Source of the DNA: Oscillospiraceae bacterium
Lineage (GTDB): Bacteria; Bacillota; Clostridia; Oscillospirales; UBA929
Length of the DNA stretch: 8,412 bases
Direction of reading: 5' to 3'
Assembly: GCA_031258665.1 (NCBI GenBank)
Contig: JAIRML010000061.1
Span: forward strand, 1-8,412
The notes below the pieces were generated by a model. It was not told where the DNA came from and did not search any database. It saw nothing but the letters and a program-made list of their open reading frames with translations. Below, piece by piece: positions 1 to 6,536 of this stretch; the first letter of the stretch is position 1, and each line of letters begins with the position of its first letter. Position numbers and translations under genes: made by a program.

Positions 1-258
1 ATGCAGCGGCACGCCGCCGCGCCCTTCTACTGGAAATCCGGCAACACCGCCGAGGTGGACTTCGTCGTTCCGCACGGCGCGGACGCCGTTCCGGTGGAGG
101 TGAAGGCCGAGCGAAGCGACAGGGCCAAATCCCTGGCTGAGTACCGCAAGAAGTACACGCCCGCCGTGTCGGTGAAAACATCTATGAACAACGTCGCCCT
201 CGGCGAGGTGCGGCACATCCCGCTCTACCTGCTGTGGCAGATGGAAAAATATCTGTAA
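1..258 (+). CDS. AAA family ATPase with DUF4143 domain, C-terminal fragment (cut by window start)
   Basis: Only the last 85 residues are in the window; the gene begins upstream, so the ATG at position 1 is probably an internal methionine. The visible part matches the end of the DUF4143 domain found at the C-terminus of a large family of bacterial AAA+ ATPases. It has an aromatic YWKSGNTAEVDFVV stretch (residues 10-23), then PVEVKAE (31-37), and a closing HIPLYLLWQM segment. D20 and the E33-x-K35 pair give the D...ExK pattern of the PD-(D/E)xK nuclease-like fold assigned to this domain. The cellular role of these ATPases is poorly understood. They often sit as single genes in variable genome regions. 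Nothing links this one to the sugar-degrading genes downstream, from which it is separated by more than 400 bases and a terminator-like hairpin. The family call is good; the function is unknown. Confidence 0.8.
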   Translation: MQRHAAAPFYWKSGNTAEVDFVVPHGADAVPVEVKAERSDRAKSLAEYRKKYTPAVSVKTSMNNVALGEVRHIPLYLLWQMEKYL

Positions 259-430
259 TGGCGGCGCCGCCGGGCTTGGCGATGGCGCCGCCGCCGAGGG
301 CGGCAGAGCCGGGCCAGACACCTCCGGGGTGTGACGCGTATCGGCCCCGGCCCAATTTGCAGCTTTGTCTCGCCTGTTCGCGACAAAACCAAGTGTCAGT
401 ACCACTTCTCCATTGGGCACTTTGCATCTG

Positions 431-460
431 ATTCTCCGCCGCTTGCGGCAGAGAATTTTT
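431..460 (+). terminator. Probable rho-independent terminator of the DUF4143 ATPase gene
   Basis: Positions 431-442 pair with 445-456 in a 12-step stem with one C-A mismatch (437/450). The tip is CTTG, a known stable tetraloop type. The stem runs directly into five T residues (456-460). It lies 170 bases past the ATPase stop codon, which is far for a terminator, and the lower half of the stem is A/T-rich. The call is moderate. Confidence 0.45.
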
Positions 461-680
461 ATCTTGTCGTCAAATTAGTACCTTGCCGCCGCGAAGCGGC
501 AGCAAAAAACAAGAATTTGGCTTGTGGGTTGTGGTGCTTTTAGACAGGCGTTTGTGGCAATTTTCGCGATTTTACCCCAGCTATAGAGATTTTTGATGAG
601 AAAAAAGTAGATTCTCCGCCACAAAAAACACCGAAAATGTATACCTTGTTGGAGAAGAAAAACGAAAAATAGAAGAGAGA

Positions 681-686
681 AGAGGG
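681..686 (+). promoter_or_regulatory. Ribosome binding site deciding the GH2 start
   Basis: AGAGGG lies one base from the ATG at 688 but seven bases from the ATG at 694. The spacing favours 694 as the translation start, giving a protein that begins MSGKNKRIALVV. The two starts are in frame and differ by two residues. Confidence 0.6.
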
Positions 687-693
687 AATGGAC

Positions 694-3600
694 ATGTCCG
701 GAAAGAACAAACGGATCGCTTTGGTGGTGGCCATCTGTATGCTGGCGTCGATGTTCCAAGCCGCACCGGCGGTGGCCGGGGCGCAGACGCCCTACGACGA
801 GGGGCGGGAGATCATCGACTTCAACGACGGGTGGCAGTTCTATTTGGCGACGCGGACGCCGAGCGTCGCGTCGGGGAGCGGAGCGGTTGGCTTCGCGGCC
901 AATGGGCTGGCGGACGCCGGGGGTGTGACGACGGCGGAGGTGATCTCGCCGGCGTACGACGACAGCGCGTGGCGGACGGTGAACGTGCCGCACGACTTCA
1001 GCATTGAGGGGCCGAAGGTGTCCGGCGGGACGAGCAGTTCGCAGGGGTACCTGCAAGGGGGTCTCGGGTGGTACCGGAAGACCTTCGCGCTGCCGGAGGA
1101 GCTGCGCGGGAAGAAGATCAGCATAGACTTTGAGGGCGTATATCAAAACTCGGTGGTGTATGTGAACGGGGCCCTGATCGGGAACTACCCGAGCGGGTAC
1201 ACGGGGTTTGCGTACGACATCACGGAGGAGCTGAAATACGGGGACGACGGGGAGAACGTCGTTGTGGTGAAGGTGCAGAACCTGTCGCCGTCCGGGCGGT
1301 GGTACACGGGGAGCGGGATTGTGCGGCCGGTGAAGCTGGTGGTGACGAACCTGACGCGGATCATACGGCACGGCCTGGTGCTGGCGTCGCCGGCGCTGGA
1401 GGCGACGTACACGGCGGACGGGTCGGCGGCGCTGACCGTGGAGGCGCATGTGTATTCGGACGATTCAAACGGCGTGGTCTCGCTGCGGACGACGGTGCGC
1501 GACGGCGCCAATGTGGTGACGCGGCATGTGAGCGAGGGGCTGGACAGCAACCCGACCACGACGGTGGTGCTGACGGACACGGTGCCGGTGCCGAACGTGC
1601 GACTGTGGAGTCTGGAGGATCCGTTCCAATACGACGTGACGGTGGAGGTGATCTACGACCGCAACGGCGGGGACGGCCCGGTGGTGAGCGACGCGGTGAC
1701 GAACCGGTACGGCTTCCGGTATGTGAAGATCGACCCGCGAAAGGGTTTCTTCTTGAACGGGGAGTACGCGAAGTTGCAGGGGGTGGACCTGCACCACGAC
1801 TCCGGGGCGCTGGGGGCGGCGTCGAACTACGACGCGTTCAAGCGCGAGATGACGATTTTGCAGGGGATGGGCGTGAACGCCTACCGGACATCGCACAACC
1901 CGCCGGCGAAGGAGATCATAGAGGTGTGCTCCGAGTTGGGGATTGTGGTGATGGAGGAGGCCTACGACGGCTGGGGCAGCGTGAAGTCGACGTATGACTT
2001 TGGCGCGTTCTTCTTGCGGGAGATTCCGGAGGACTGGCGCGGGGAGTCCGTGGCGCGGCTGACGATGCCGGGCGCGCCGCGGCGCGCGCTGTGGTCCGAC
2101 TGGGTGATCCAGGAGATGGTGCTGCGGGACATCAACGAGCCGAGCGTGATCATGTGGTCCGTGGGCAACGAGATGGGCGGCGTGGGGACACGTCCGTCGT
2201 GGTACAACTGGCGCGACTACCTGCTGGAGGGTGATCCGGAACCCGCGGGGAGCTACGGCGGCACCAGTTTCAACCTGTTCACGGAGTCGCTGCGGCTGCG
2301 GTACAATGCACTGCAGGTGGACACGACGCGGTACGTGGTACTGGGAGACGACAGCTTCCGGAGCCCGCCGACGAGCGGCGACTTCTACAACATGGCGCGG
2401 ACATTTGACGGGATCGGCGTGAACTACAACACGGCGCCGAGCGTGGACGCGCTGATGGAGCGGTTCCCGGACACATTTTTCTTTGAGTCGGAGTCGTCGT
2501 CGCAGACGGGGGCGCGCGGGGTGTATTTCGAGCCGAGCCTGCCCAACACGCCCGCGAACCAGACGCCCGGGAAGCGGGGGACGTCGGCGTACGACAACAA
2601 CTTCGCGAGCTGGACGATGCCGAACGAGTACGGGCTGAAGAAGGACCGCGACCGGAAGGGGTTCTTGGGGCAGTTCATCTGGTCGGGGTTTGACTACATC
2701 GGGGAGCCGACGCCGTACAGCGTCTACCCGGTGGGGGTGTCGTCGTTCGGGACGGTGGACACGGCCGGGTTCCCGAAGGACTCGTACTATCTGTTTAAGA
2801 GCCAGTGGACGAGTGAGCCGATGGCGCACATCGTGCCGATGAACTGGAACGACTACCGGCCCGGGGAGATCGTGGAAGTCTGGGTGAACACGAACGCGGT
2901 GAAGGCGGAGCTGTTCTTAAACGGGACGTCGCTGGGGGAGAAGAGCTTTGACGAAAAGGAGACGACGTTTGGGCTCAAGTACTACGAGACGACGGAGCCG
3001 ACAAAGGACGCCGGCGGCAGCGGGTATCAGGCGAACAACACGGGCGCGGTGAACACCGGGGGCTATGTGAGCCCGAACGGGTCATACGGGAAACTGCACC
3101 TGACGTGGTATGTGCCGTACGCGCCCGGCGAGCTGAAAGCGGTGGCGAAGGACAAGGAAGGCCGCGAGGTGGCGGTCGATGTGGTGAAGACGGCGGGCCA
3201 GGCGTACACGGTTGACGTGAAGCCCGACAAGGAGAGCCTGGCGCCGGACGGACGGAGTCTGCTGTATGTGGAATGCGACATAGTGGACGAGGCGGGCGTC
3301 ATGCTGCCGTCGGCGGGGAACCTGGTCAAGTTTGACATAGAGGGCCCCGGGGCGATCGTCGGCGTGGACAACGGGAAACAGGAGAGCACGGAGCTGTACA
3401 AGTGGGGCAATGTGGAAAAGAACGCGCACGCGGAGCGCACGGCGTACAACGGGAAGGTCCTGGTGATCGTGCAGTCGGAGAAGGGGAGCGGCCCGATCCG
3501 GCTGACGGTGTCGTCGGAGAACCTGGCGCCTGTGACGCTGGAGGTGCCGACGGAGAGCGGCGGGGCGGCGAAGGTGACGCGGCCTGCGCTGGGCGGCGTG

Positions 3601-4860
3601 GTATCGACGGAGCGGCGGACGGTGCATGTGGCGCGCGGGACACAGACGGCGCTGCCGCGGGATGTGAAGGTGACGTACGAGAGCGGGGTGACGCTGGTCA
3701 AGAAGGTGACGTGGGGCGCCGTGGCGGCGGAACAGTACGAGAGCGCGGGCGTCTTTACGGTGACGGGCGCGTTTGAGGACGGAGCGATCACGGAGCCGGC
3801 GCTGCTGAATGTGAACGTGGCGGCGGTGGAAGAGCGGAAGAACCTGGGGCTGAACACGGCGGCGGGCGCGCAGGACACGGTGTCGGCGGCGGGCCCGCTG
3901 GCGACGGCGACGTTCACGAGCGGGACGGCGAACTACCCGAACTACATGCTGAACGGGAACACGACGAACGGCTGGACCAACGCGTTCTCGGCGTCACAGA
4001 CGGTGGTGCTGGCGGCGGTGGCGGCGTCGCGTCCGTATGAATATGTGGAGATGTACTGGCCGGCGGAGCAGACGTTTGACCAGGTGAGCCTGTACTTCAC
4101 GGTGGACACGAACAACAAGCTGCCGAGCGCGCTGAACGTGCAGTACTGGGACGGGTTTGCGTGGGCGGACGCCGGGCATCAGGAAGTGAGTTTCGCCGCA
4201 ACGTCGAACGGGGAGACGAAGGTCACGTTCGACGCGGTGACGTCGACGCGCGTGCGCGTGGGGATGGAGAACGCGACGCCGTACAACGCGACGACAGGCC
4301 GGATGCGGATCGTCAAATTTGAAACCTGGGGCGCGGATTTGACACTCCGGCAGGTGATCTATCACGCCAACGGCGGCACGGGCAGCCTGCCGGCGGAGGC
4401 ACATTTCGCGGGGGCCGCGGTGACGCTGCCGGCCGCGGACGCGCTGACGCCGCCGGAGGGCAGACGCTTCAAGGAGTGGAACACGCGGAGCGACGGGGCC
4501 GGCGCCTCCTACGAGGCTGGGGCGACGCTGACTGTGGGCGCCGCGGACATCGAACTCTTCGCCATCTGGGAGGAGGCCGTCATCGCGCTGAGAGCGGCGG
4601 TACAGGGCGGCGCCCTCTGGGTGACGCTGTACAACAGCCCCGGCGAGACCATCGAAGGTGCCGCGATTGTGGCCTTCTACAGCCCGGACGGCAGACTGGC
4701 CTCCGCCGCGGCCCGGAGCTTCCGCATCGAGCCGGACGGCAGACTGGTCTTCGAGGAAACCATCCCGGCGAACCACGCGGGGTACGACTATCAAGTCTTT
4801 GCCTGGGACGAGGCCTATGTGCCTCTGTGTGACGCGGCAGCCGGTTCGCTGCCCGCGTAA
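694..4860 (+). CDS. Secreted multidomain glycoside hydrolase family 2 enzyme, probable beta-galactosidase
   Basis: This 1388-residue enzyme should hydrolyse terminal beta-linked sugars, most likely galactose, outside the cell. Seen in order: signal peptide (1 to about 28-30, AVAGA cleavage region); GH2 sugar-binding domain (about 35-220); Ig-like domain (225-340); TIM barrel (345-700); DUF4982-like domain (about 708-835); GH2 C-terminal Ig-like domain (837-955); Big_4 domain (about 958-1046); F5/8 type C binding domain (about 1049-1212); InlB-type repeat (about 1213-1296); and an unnamed beta-sandwich (about 1297-1388). SHNPPAKE and RDINEPSVIMWSVGNE are the GH2 signatures; E493 is the predicted acid/base, and E600 in FFESESSS the likely nucleophile. 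The signature has NEP where NHP is usual. No LPXTG, dockerin or SLH anchor is visible. Beta-galactosidase rather than glucuronidase is inferred from the BgaA-like layout and the neighbouring galactanase. A strong terminator follows, so it may be transcribed alone. Confidence 0.9.
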   Translation: MSGKNKRIALVVAICMLASMFQAAPAVAGAQTPYDEGREIIDFNDGWQFYLATRTPSVASGSGAVGFAANGLADAGGVTTAEVISPAYDDSAWRTVNVPHDFSIEGPKVSGGTSSSQGYLQGGLGWYRKTFALPEELRGKKISIDFEGVYQNSVVYVNGALIGNYPSGYTGFAYDITEELKYGDDGENVVVVKVQNLSPSGRWYTGSGIVRPVKLVVTNLTRIIRHGLVLASPALEATYTADGSAALTVEAHVYSDDSNGVVSLRTTVRDGANVVTRHVSEGLDSNPTTTVVLTDTVPVPNVRLWSLEDPFQYDVTVEVIYDRNGGDGPVVSDAVTNRYGFRYVKIDPRKGFFLNGEYAKLQGVDLHHDSGALGAASNYDAFKREMTILQGMGVNAYRTSHNPPAKEIIEVCSELGIVVMEEAYDGWGSVKSTYDFGAFFLREIPEDWRGESVARLTMPGAPRRALWSDWVIQEMVLRDINEPSVIMWSVGNEMGGVGTRPSWYNWRDYLLEGDPEPAGSYGGTSFNLFTESLRLRYNALQVDTTRYVVLGDDSFRSPPTSGDFYNMARTFDGIGVNYNTAPSVDALMERFPDTFFFESESSSQTGARGVYFEPSLPNTPANQTPGKRGTSAYDNNFASWTMPNEYGLKKDRDRKGFLGQFIWSGFDYIGEPTPYSVYPVGVSSFGTVDTAGFPKDSYYLFKSQWTSEPMAHIVPMNWNDYRPGEIVEVWVNTNAVKAELFLNGTSLGEKSFDEKETTFGLKYYETTEPTKDAGGSGYQANNTGAVNTGGYVSPNGSYGKLHLTWYVPYAPGELKAVAKDKEGREVAVDVVKTAGQAYTVDVKPDKESLAPDGRSLLYVECDIVDEAGVMLPSAGNLVKFDIEGPGAIVGVDNGKQESTELYKWGNVEKNAHAERTAYNGKVLVIVQSEKGSGPIRLTVSSENLAPVTLEVPTESGGAAKVTRPALGGVVSTERRTVHVARGTQTALPRDVKVTYESGVTLVKKVTWGAVAAEQYESAGVFTVTGAFEDGAITEPALLNVNVAAVEERKNLGLNTAAGAQDTVSAAGPLATATFTSGTANYPNYMLNGNTTNGWTNAFSASQTVVLAAVAASRPYEYVEMYWPAEQTFDQVSLYFTVDTNNKLPSALNVQYWDGFAWADAGHQEVSFAATSNGETKVTFDAVTSTRVRVGMENATPYNATTGRMRIVKFETWGADLTLRQVIYHANGGTGSLPAEAHFAGAAVTLPAADALTPPEGRRFKEWNTRSDGAGASYEAGATLTVGAADIELFAIWEEAVIALRAAVQGGALWVTLYNSPGETIEGAAIVAFYSPDGRLASAAARSFRIEPDGRLVFEETIPANHAGYDYQVFAWDEAYVPLCDAAAGSLPA

Positions 4861-4867
4861 CATCCGA

Positions 4868-4912
4868 ACGGTCGTCTCCCTCCGTCGAGGAGGGAGACGG
4901 CCGTCTTTCTTT
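4868..4912 (+). terminator. Strong rho-independent terminator after the GH2 gene
   Basis: Positions 4868-4883 pair with 4889-4904 in a 16-step stem, perfect except for one T-G wobble (4872/4900). The loop is GTCGA, and CTTTCTTT follows at 4905-4912. It starts eight bases after the GH2 stop codon. It ends only 18 bases before the start codon of the decayed GH2 gene, leaving no room for a promoter between them. Confidence 0.88.
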
Positions 4913-4913
4913 G

Positions 4914-4920
4914 AGGGGGG
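4914..4920 (+). promoter_or_regulatory. Ribosome binding site of the decayed GH2 gene
   Basis: AGGGGGG lies 10 bases before a GTG codon at 4931 that opens a clear signal peptide. It supports GTG as the original start and shows that the 5' end of the broken gene is real. Confidence 0.6.
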
Positions 4921-4930
4921 AAAAATATCT

Positions 4931-5030
4931 GTGAAAAGTCATGTGAAAAAGATGTGCGCTGTCCTCCTGACGGTGGTCATGTGCATCCCGGGTTTTCCTG
5001 TGGCGGCAAACGCGAATGAGGAGGGGGGAC
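4931..5030 (+). pseudogene. Fragment A: signal peptide of the decayed GH2
   Basis: From GTG 4931 the frame gives a basic N-terminus (VKSHVKKM), a hydrophobic core (CAVLLTVVMCIPGF) and an AANANEE cleavage region. After that the frame runs on as meaningless sequence and stops at 5095. The expected first 100 or so residues of the sugar-binding domain never appear. The exact end of the homologous part cannot be fixed from the sequence alone. Confidence 0.75.
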
Positions 5031-5031
5031 T

Positions 5032-5892
5032 GTCAGAGAAAAACGGATCTTTGTCCGTTTCGGCGCCGCCATGCAGGCGGCCAAGGTGTTTGTAAACGGC
5101 GCTGTCGTCAATGGGAAGTCGCCTCGCGGCGGTGGTCTGACGAATCACCCGGATGGCGTTCACAACGGCGGCTTCATGGACTTCGTATTTGATATCACAG
5201 AGGCGAACCTCAACTATGGTGAGGGGACGACCAATGTGATTGCCGTCAAAATCGACACAAGTTACAACGTAAATTGGGCGCCGGGGGCTCCCAATCGCGA
5301 TTTTCGCTATTTCGGCGGCTTGTATAGGAGCGCTGCGCTGATCGTGACAGATCCCATCCACGTGACGGACCCCATCCACGCCGACAAAGTGGCGAGCGGC
5401 GGTCTTTTTGTGCGCACCGACCCGGAAAGCCCCACCGATCCGGACATCGGGATCAGCAACATTGCGCACACCGACAATGAAAACGGCGTGCCGACAGATT
5501 TTGTGGGAGACGTGAAGTTTTGGGTGGGGACGCATGTCCAAAACGACGGGGCGGCGGCCCAAACCGTGACGGTTGACAACGTGGTTCTCGACGCAAACGG
5601 ACGTGTTGTGTTCAGCGGTTCCGCCGGGGCACGGGTGCTGGCTGCGGGGGAGGACTACCAGTTTACGCAAACCGGCGTCATCGCAGGCGCCAAGCTTTGG
5701 CATCCTTACAGCCCCAACTTGTATACCGTCAGGGCCATCGTCAGGGCCGGCGATGTTGTCGTGGATGAATACAGCACGAGGACCGGGTTTAGGACCGTTG
5801 TGTTCAGGGATGTAAACGACACGGAGAACAGTAAAATCACCGTCAACGGGCAGCGCCACATGGGACGGACACGCGACGTTCTACGCAAATGA
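5032..5892 (+). pseudogene. Fragment B: GH2 sugar-binding and Ig-like domains
   Basis: This frame holds EKRIFVRFGAAMQAAKVFVNG (from about 5038), a typical inner part of the GH2 sugar-binding domain. DFVFDITEANLNYGEGTTNVI, the DFRYFGGLYRSAALIVTDP segment and a GH2 Ig-like domain follow. That domain includes GAKLWHPYSPNLYTVRAIV and GFRTVVFRDVNDTENSKITVNG, the usual lead-in to the TIM barrel. After NGQR (about 5858) the frame yields only a short non-homologous tail and stops at 5890-5892. An ATG at 5071 could be taken as a start, but it lies inside the domain and has no ribosome binding site. It should not be read as an independent gene. Confidence 0.8.
5344..5379 (+). repeat. Imperfect 18-bp tandem duplication (VTDPIH twice)
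   Basis: Two adjacent 18-base units (5344-5361 and 5362-5379) differ at two bases and both encode VTDPIH. GH2 proteins usually have one such segment (LIVTDPVHI-like), so this is a small in-frame duplication inside the decayed gene. Confidence 0.9.
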
Positions 5893-6357
5893 CGACGACC
5901 CCGCGACATCTTGGCGCCCGGACGCGGACGGCAGGTATCTGTCTGTCGATCTGGGGGAGCCGTATGACATCACGGGAGCGCGGATTGTCTGGGAAGAGAG
6001 CGCGGCGCACGAATTCCTGTTGCTCACGTCCGCGGACGGCGTCCGTTGGCAGAAAACCGAGGAAAGCCGTTCGGACCGGCAGACAGACCTGTGTGATGTC
6101 TTCGCGCCGGGCGTGCGATATGTGAAACTGCTGAACGGGGGCCGCGGCGGCGTCGCCACATGGGAACTGTATGGGGACAGCGCCGCCGGCACGGATGTTT
6201 CCGGGCGGAAGAACGCGCTGCAAAATCCCAGTTTCGCGGCCGAACGCGTCCCAGTGGTGTGGGACACCTATGACGCCGACATGACAAATAGGGTGGAAAA
6301 ATTTACCATCTTTGGCACGGTGACGGGGACCAGACGCGCGCCAGGGCCGTTGTGACG
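5852..6357 (+). pseudogene. Fragment C: F5/8 type C domain, then a partial module and half a Big_4 domain
   Basis: From about 5855 the frame reads ATWDGHATFYANDDDPATSW, a typical start of an F5/8 type C (CBM32-like) sugar-binding domain. It continues through YLSVDLGEPYDITGARIVWE, FLLLTSADGVRWQK and VRYVKLLNGG to WELYGDS (about 6182). NALQNPSF (about 6212-6235), the usual start of another binding module, is followed without a body by VPVVWDTYDADMTNRVEKFT, the second half of a Big_4-type domain. The frame is lost at about 6330 and stops at 6355-6357. This points to a third, in-frame deletion near 6233-6250. Confidence 0.78.
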
Positions 6358-6483
6358 GTGAGAGGCGTCAACCTGATACAAAATCCTGATCTTGAGGCGG
6401 CGGCGGGCTGGATCAGTGACCGCGGCCCCGCCGCGCCGCCGGGCGCGGGATGTTACGGCGAAGCGGGCCGAGAAGAGAAAAAC
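6328..6483 (+). pseudogene. Fragment D: end of the Big_4 domain and start of a further binding module
   Basis: The frame shifts by one here and continues the Big_4 domain as QTRARAVVTV. RGVNLIQNPDLEAAAGWISD follows, the N-terminal signature of a carbohydrate-binding-type module. About 20 residues later the homology fades into low-complexity Ala/Pro/Gly-rich sequence. This frame has no stop until 6547-6549, inside the next gene, but nothing recognisable remains after about 6480. Confidence 0.65.
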
Positions 6484-6522
6484 CGCGGACTTAGGAGTTG
6501 TTTTCAGACAGCCCCTTCAGAG

Positions 6523-6527
6523 AGGAG
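6523..6527 (+). promoter_or_regulatory. Ribosome binding site of the GH53 gene
   Basis: AGGAG lies nine bases before the ATG at 6537, a normal distance. It favours this ATG over the in-frame ATG at 6546. I could not find a convincing promoter between the end of the pseudogene and this site. Confidence 0.8.
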
Positions 6528-6536
6528 AAGTGAAAG

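Larger units (their letters stand above)
259..687. other. Intergenic region with serial inverted repeats, no supported gene
   Basis: No convincing gene lies here. The first part (about 259-350) is very GC-rich; the part from about 420 to the next gene is AT-rich, as expected for a promoter region. Inverted repeats follow one another: 260-268/284-292 (9 bp, 15-base loop), 318-322/328-332, 364-369/382-387, 391-395/403-407, 431-442/445-456 and 484-489/496-501. The 11-base sequence GATTCTCCGCC occurs at 430-440 and again at 610-620. A TATAGA at 582-587 could be a -10 box, but I see no good -35 box at the usual distance. The promoter of the GH2 gene is therefore expected here but not placed. Short frames in this stretch (for example 331-543) have no recognisable protein content. 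Confidence 0.6.
4931..6483 (+). pseudogene. Decayed secreted GH2 glycosidase, catalytic barrel deleted, several frameshifts
   Basis: This is the wreck of a second GH2 enzyme. The readable pieces keep the normal order for such a protein: signal peptide, late part of the sugar-binding domain, Ig-like domain, F5/8 type C domain, second half of a Big_4 domain and the start of another binding module. The frame changes near 5020-5038, near 5852-5861 and at about 6330. The piece ending in ITVNGQR stops exactly where the TIM barrel should begin, and the next piece is already the F5/8C domain. Compared with the intact GH2 gene upstream, roughly 330 bases are missing at the first junction and about 2 kb at the second. 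No catalytic glutamate survives. A terminator just upstream and the lack of a visible promoter suggest it is hardly transcribed. The original substrate is unknown; galactan is a guess from the neighbours. A chimeric assembly is the main alternative. Confidence 0.88.

Noticed and set aside
243..256. 14-base match GGAAAAATATCTGT also present at 4919-4932
   Set aside because: One A-rich 14-base match in a window this size is compatible with chance, and the flanks do not match, so it is not an attachment site or element end.
484..501. Hairpin TGCCGC/GCGGCA considered as a terminator
   Set aside because: It is followed by A residues, not T, on the plus strand. On the minus strand the T run lies before the stem instead of after it.
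331..543. 70-codon frame in the intergenic region
   Set aside because: No ribosome binding site, runs through the terminator-like hairpin, and its sequence shows no protein pattern.
582..587. TATAGA as -10 box of the GH2 promoter
   Set aside because: No acceptable -35 box at 16-18 bases upstream, so it was mentioned but not annotated as a promoter.
475..1449. Minus-strand open frame of 324 codons across the GH2 promoter and 5' end
   Set aside because: Low-complexity Arg-rich product overlapping a well-supported signal peptide and sugar-binding domain; another codon-bias shadow.
1299..1997. Second plus-strand frame inside the GH2 gene
   Set aside because: Gly/Arg/Asp-rich product with no homology pattern, fully inside an intact conserved domain read in another frame.
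1465..2829. Long open frame on the minus strand (454 codons) opposite the GH2 gene
   Set aside because: Its product is Arg/His/Pro/Val-rich with no domain pattern. It arises because the GH2 gene uses almost only G- or C-ending codons, which suppresses stops on the other strand.
5041..5060. Hairpin AAACGGA/TCCGTTT resembling a small terminator
   Set aside because: Only 7 bp with a 3-base T end, and it lies within the KRIFVRF coding stretch of the GH2 remnant.
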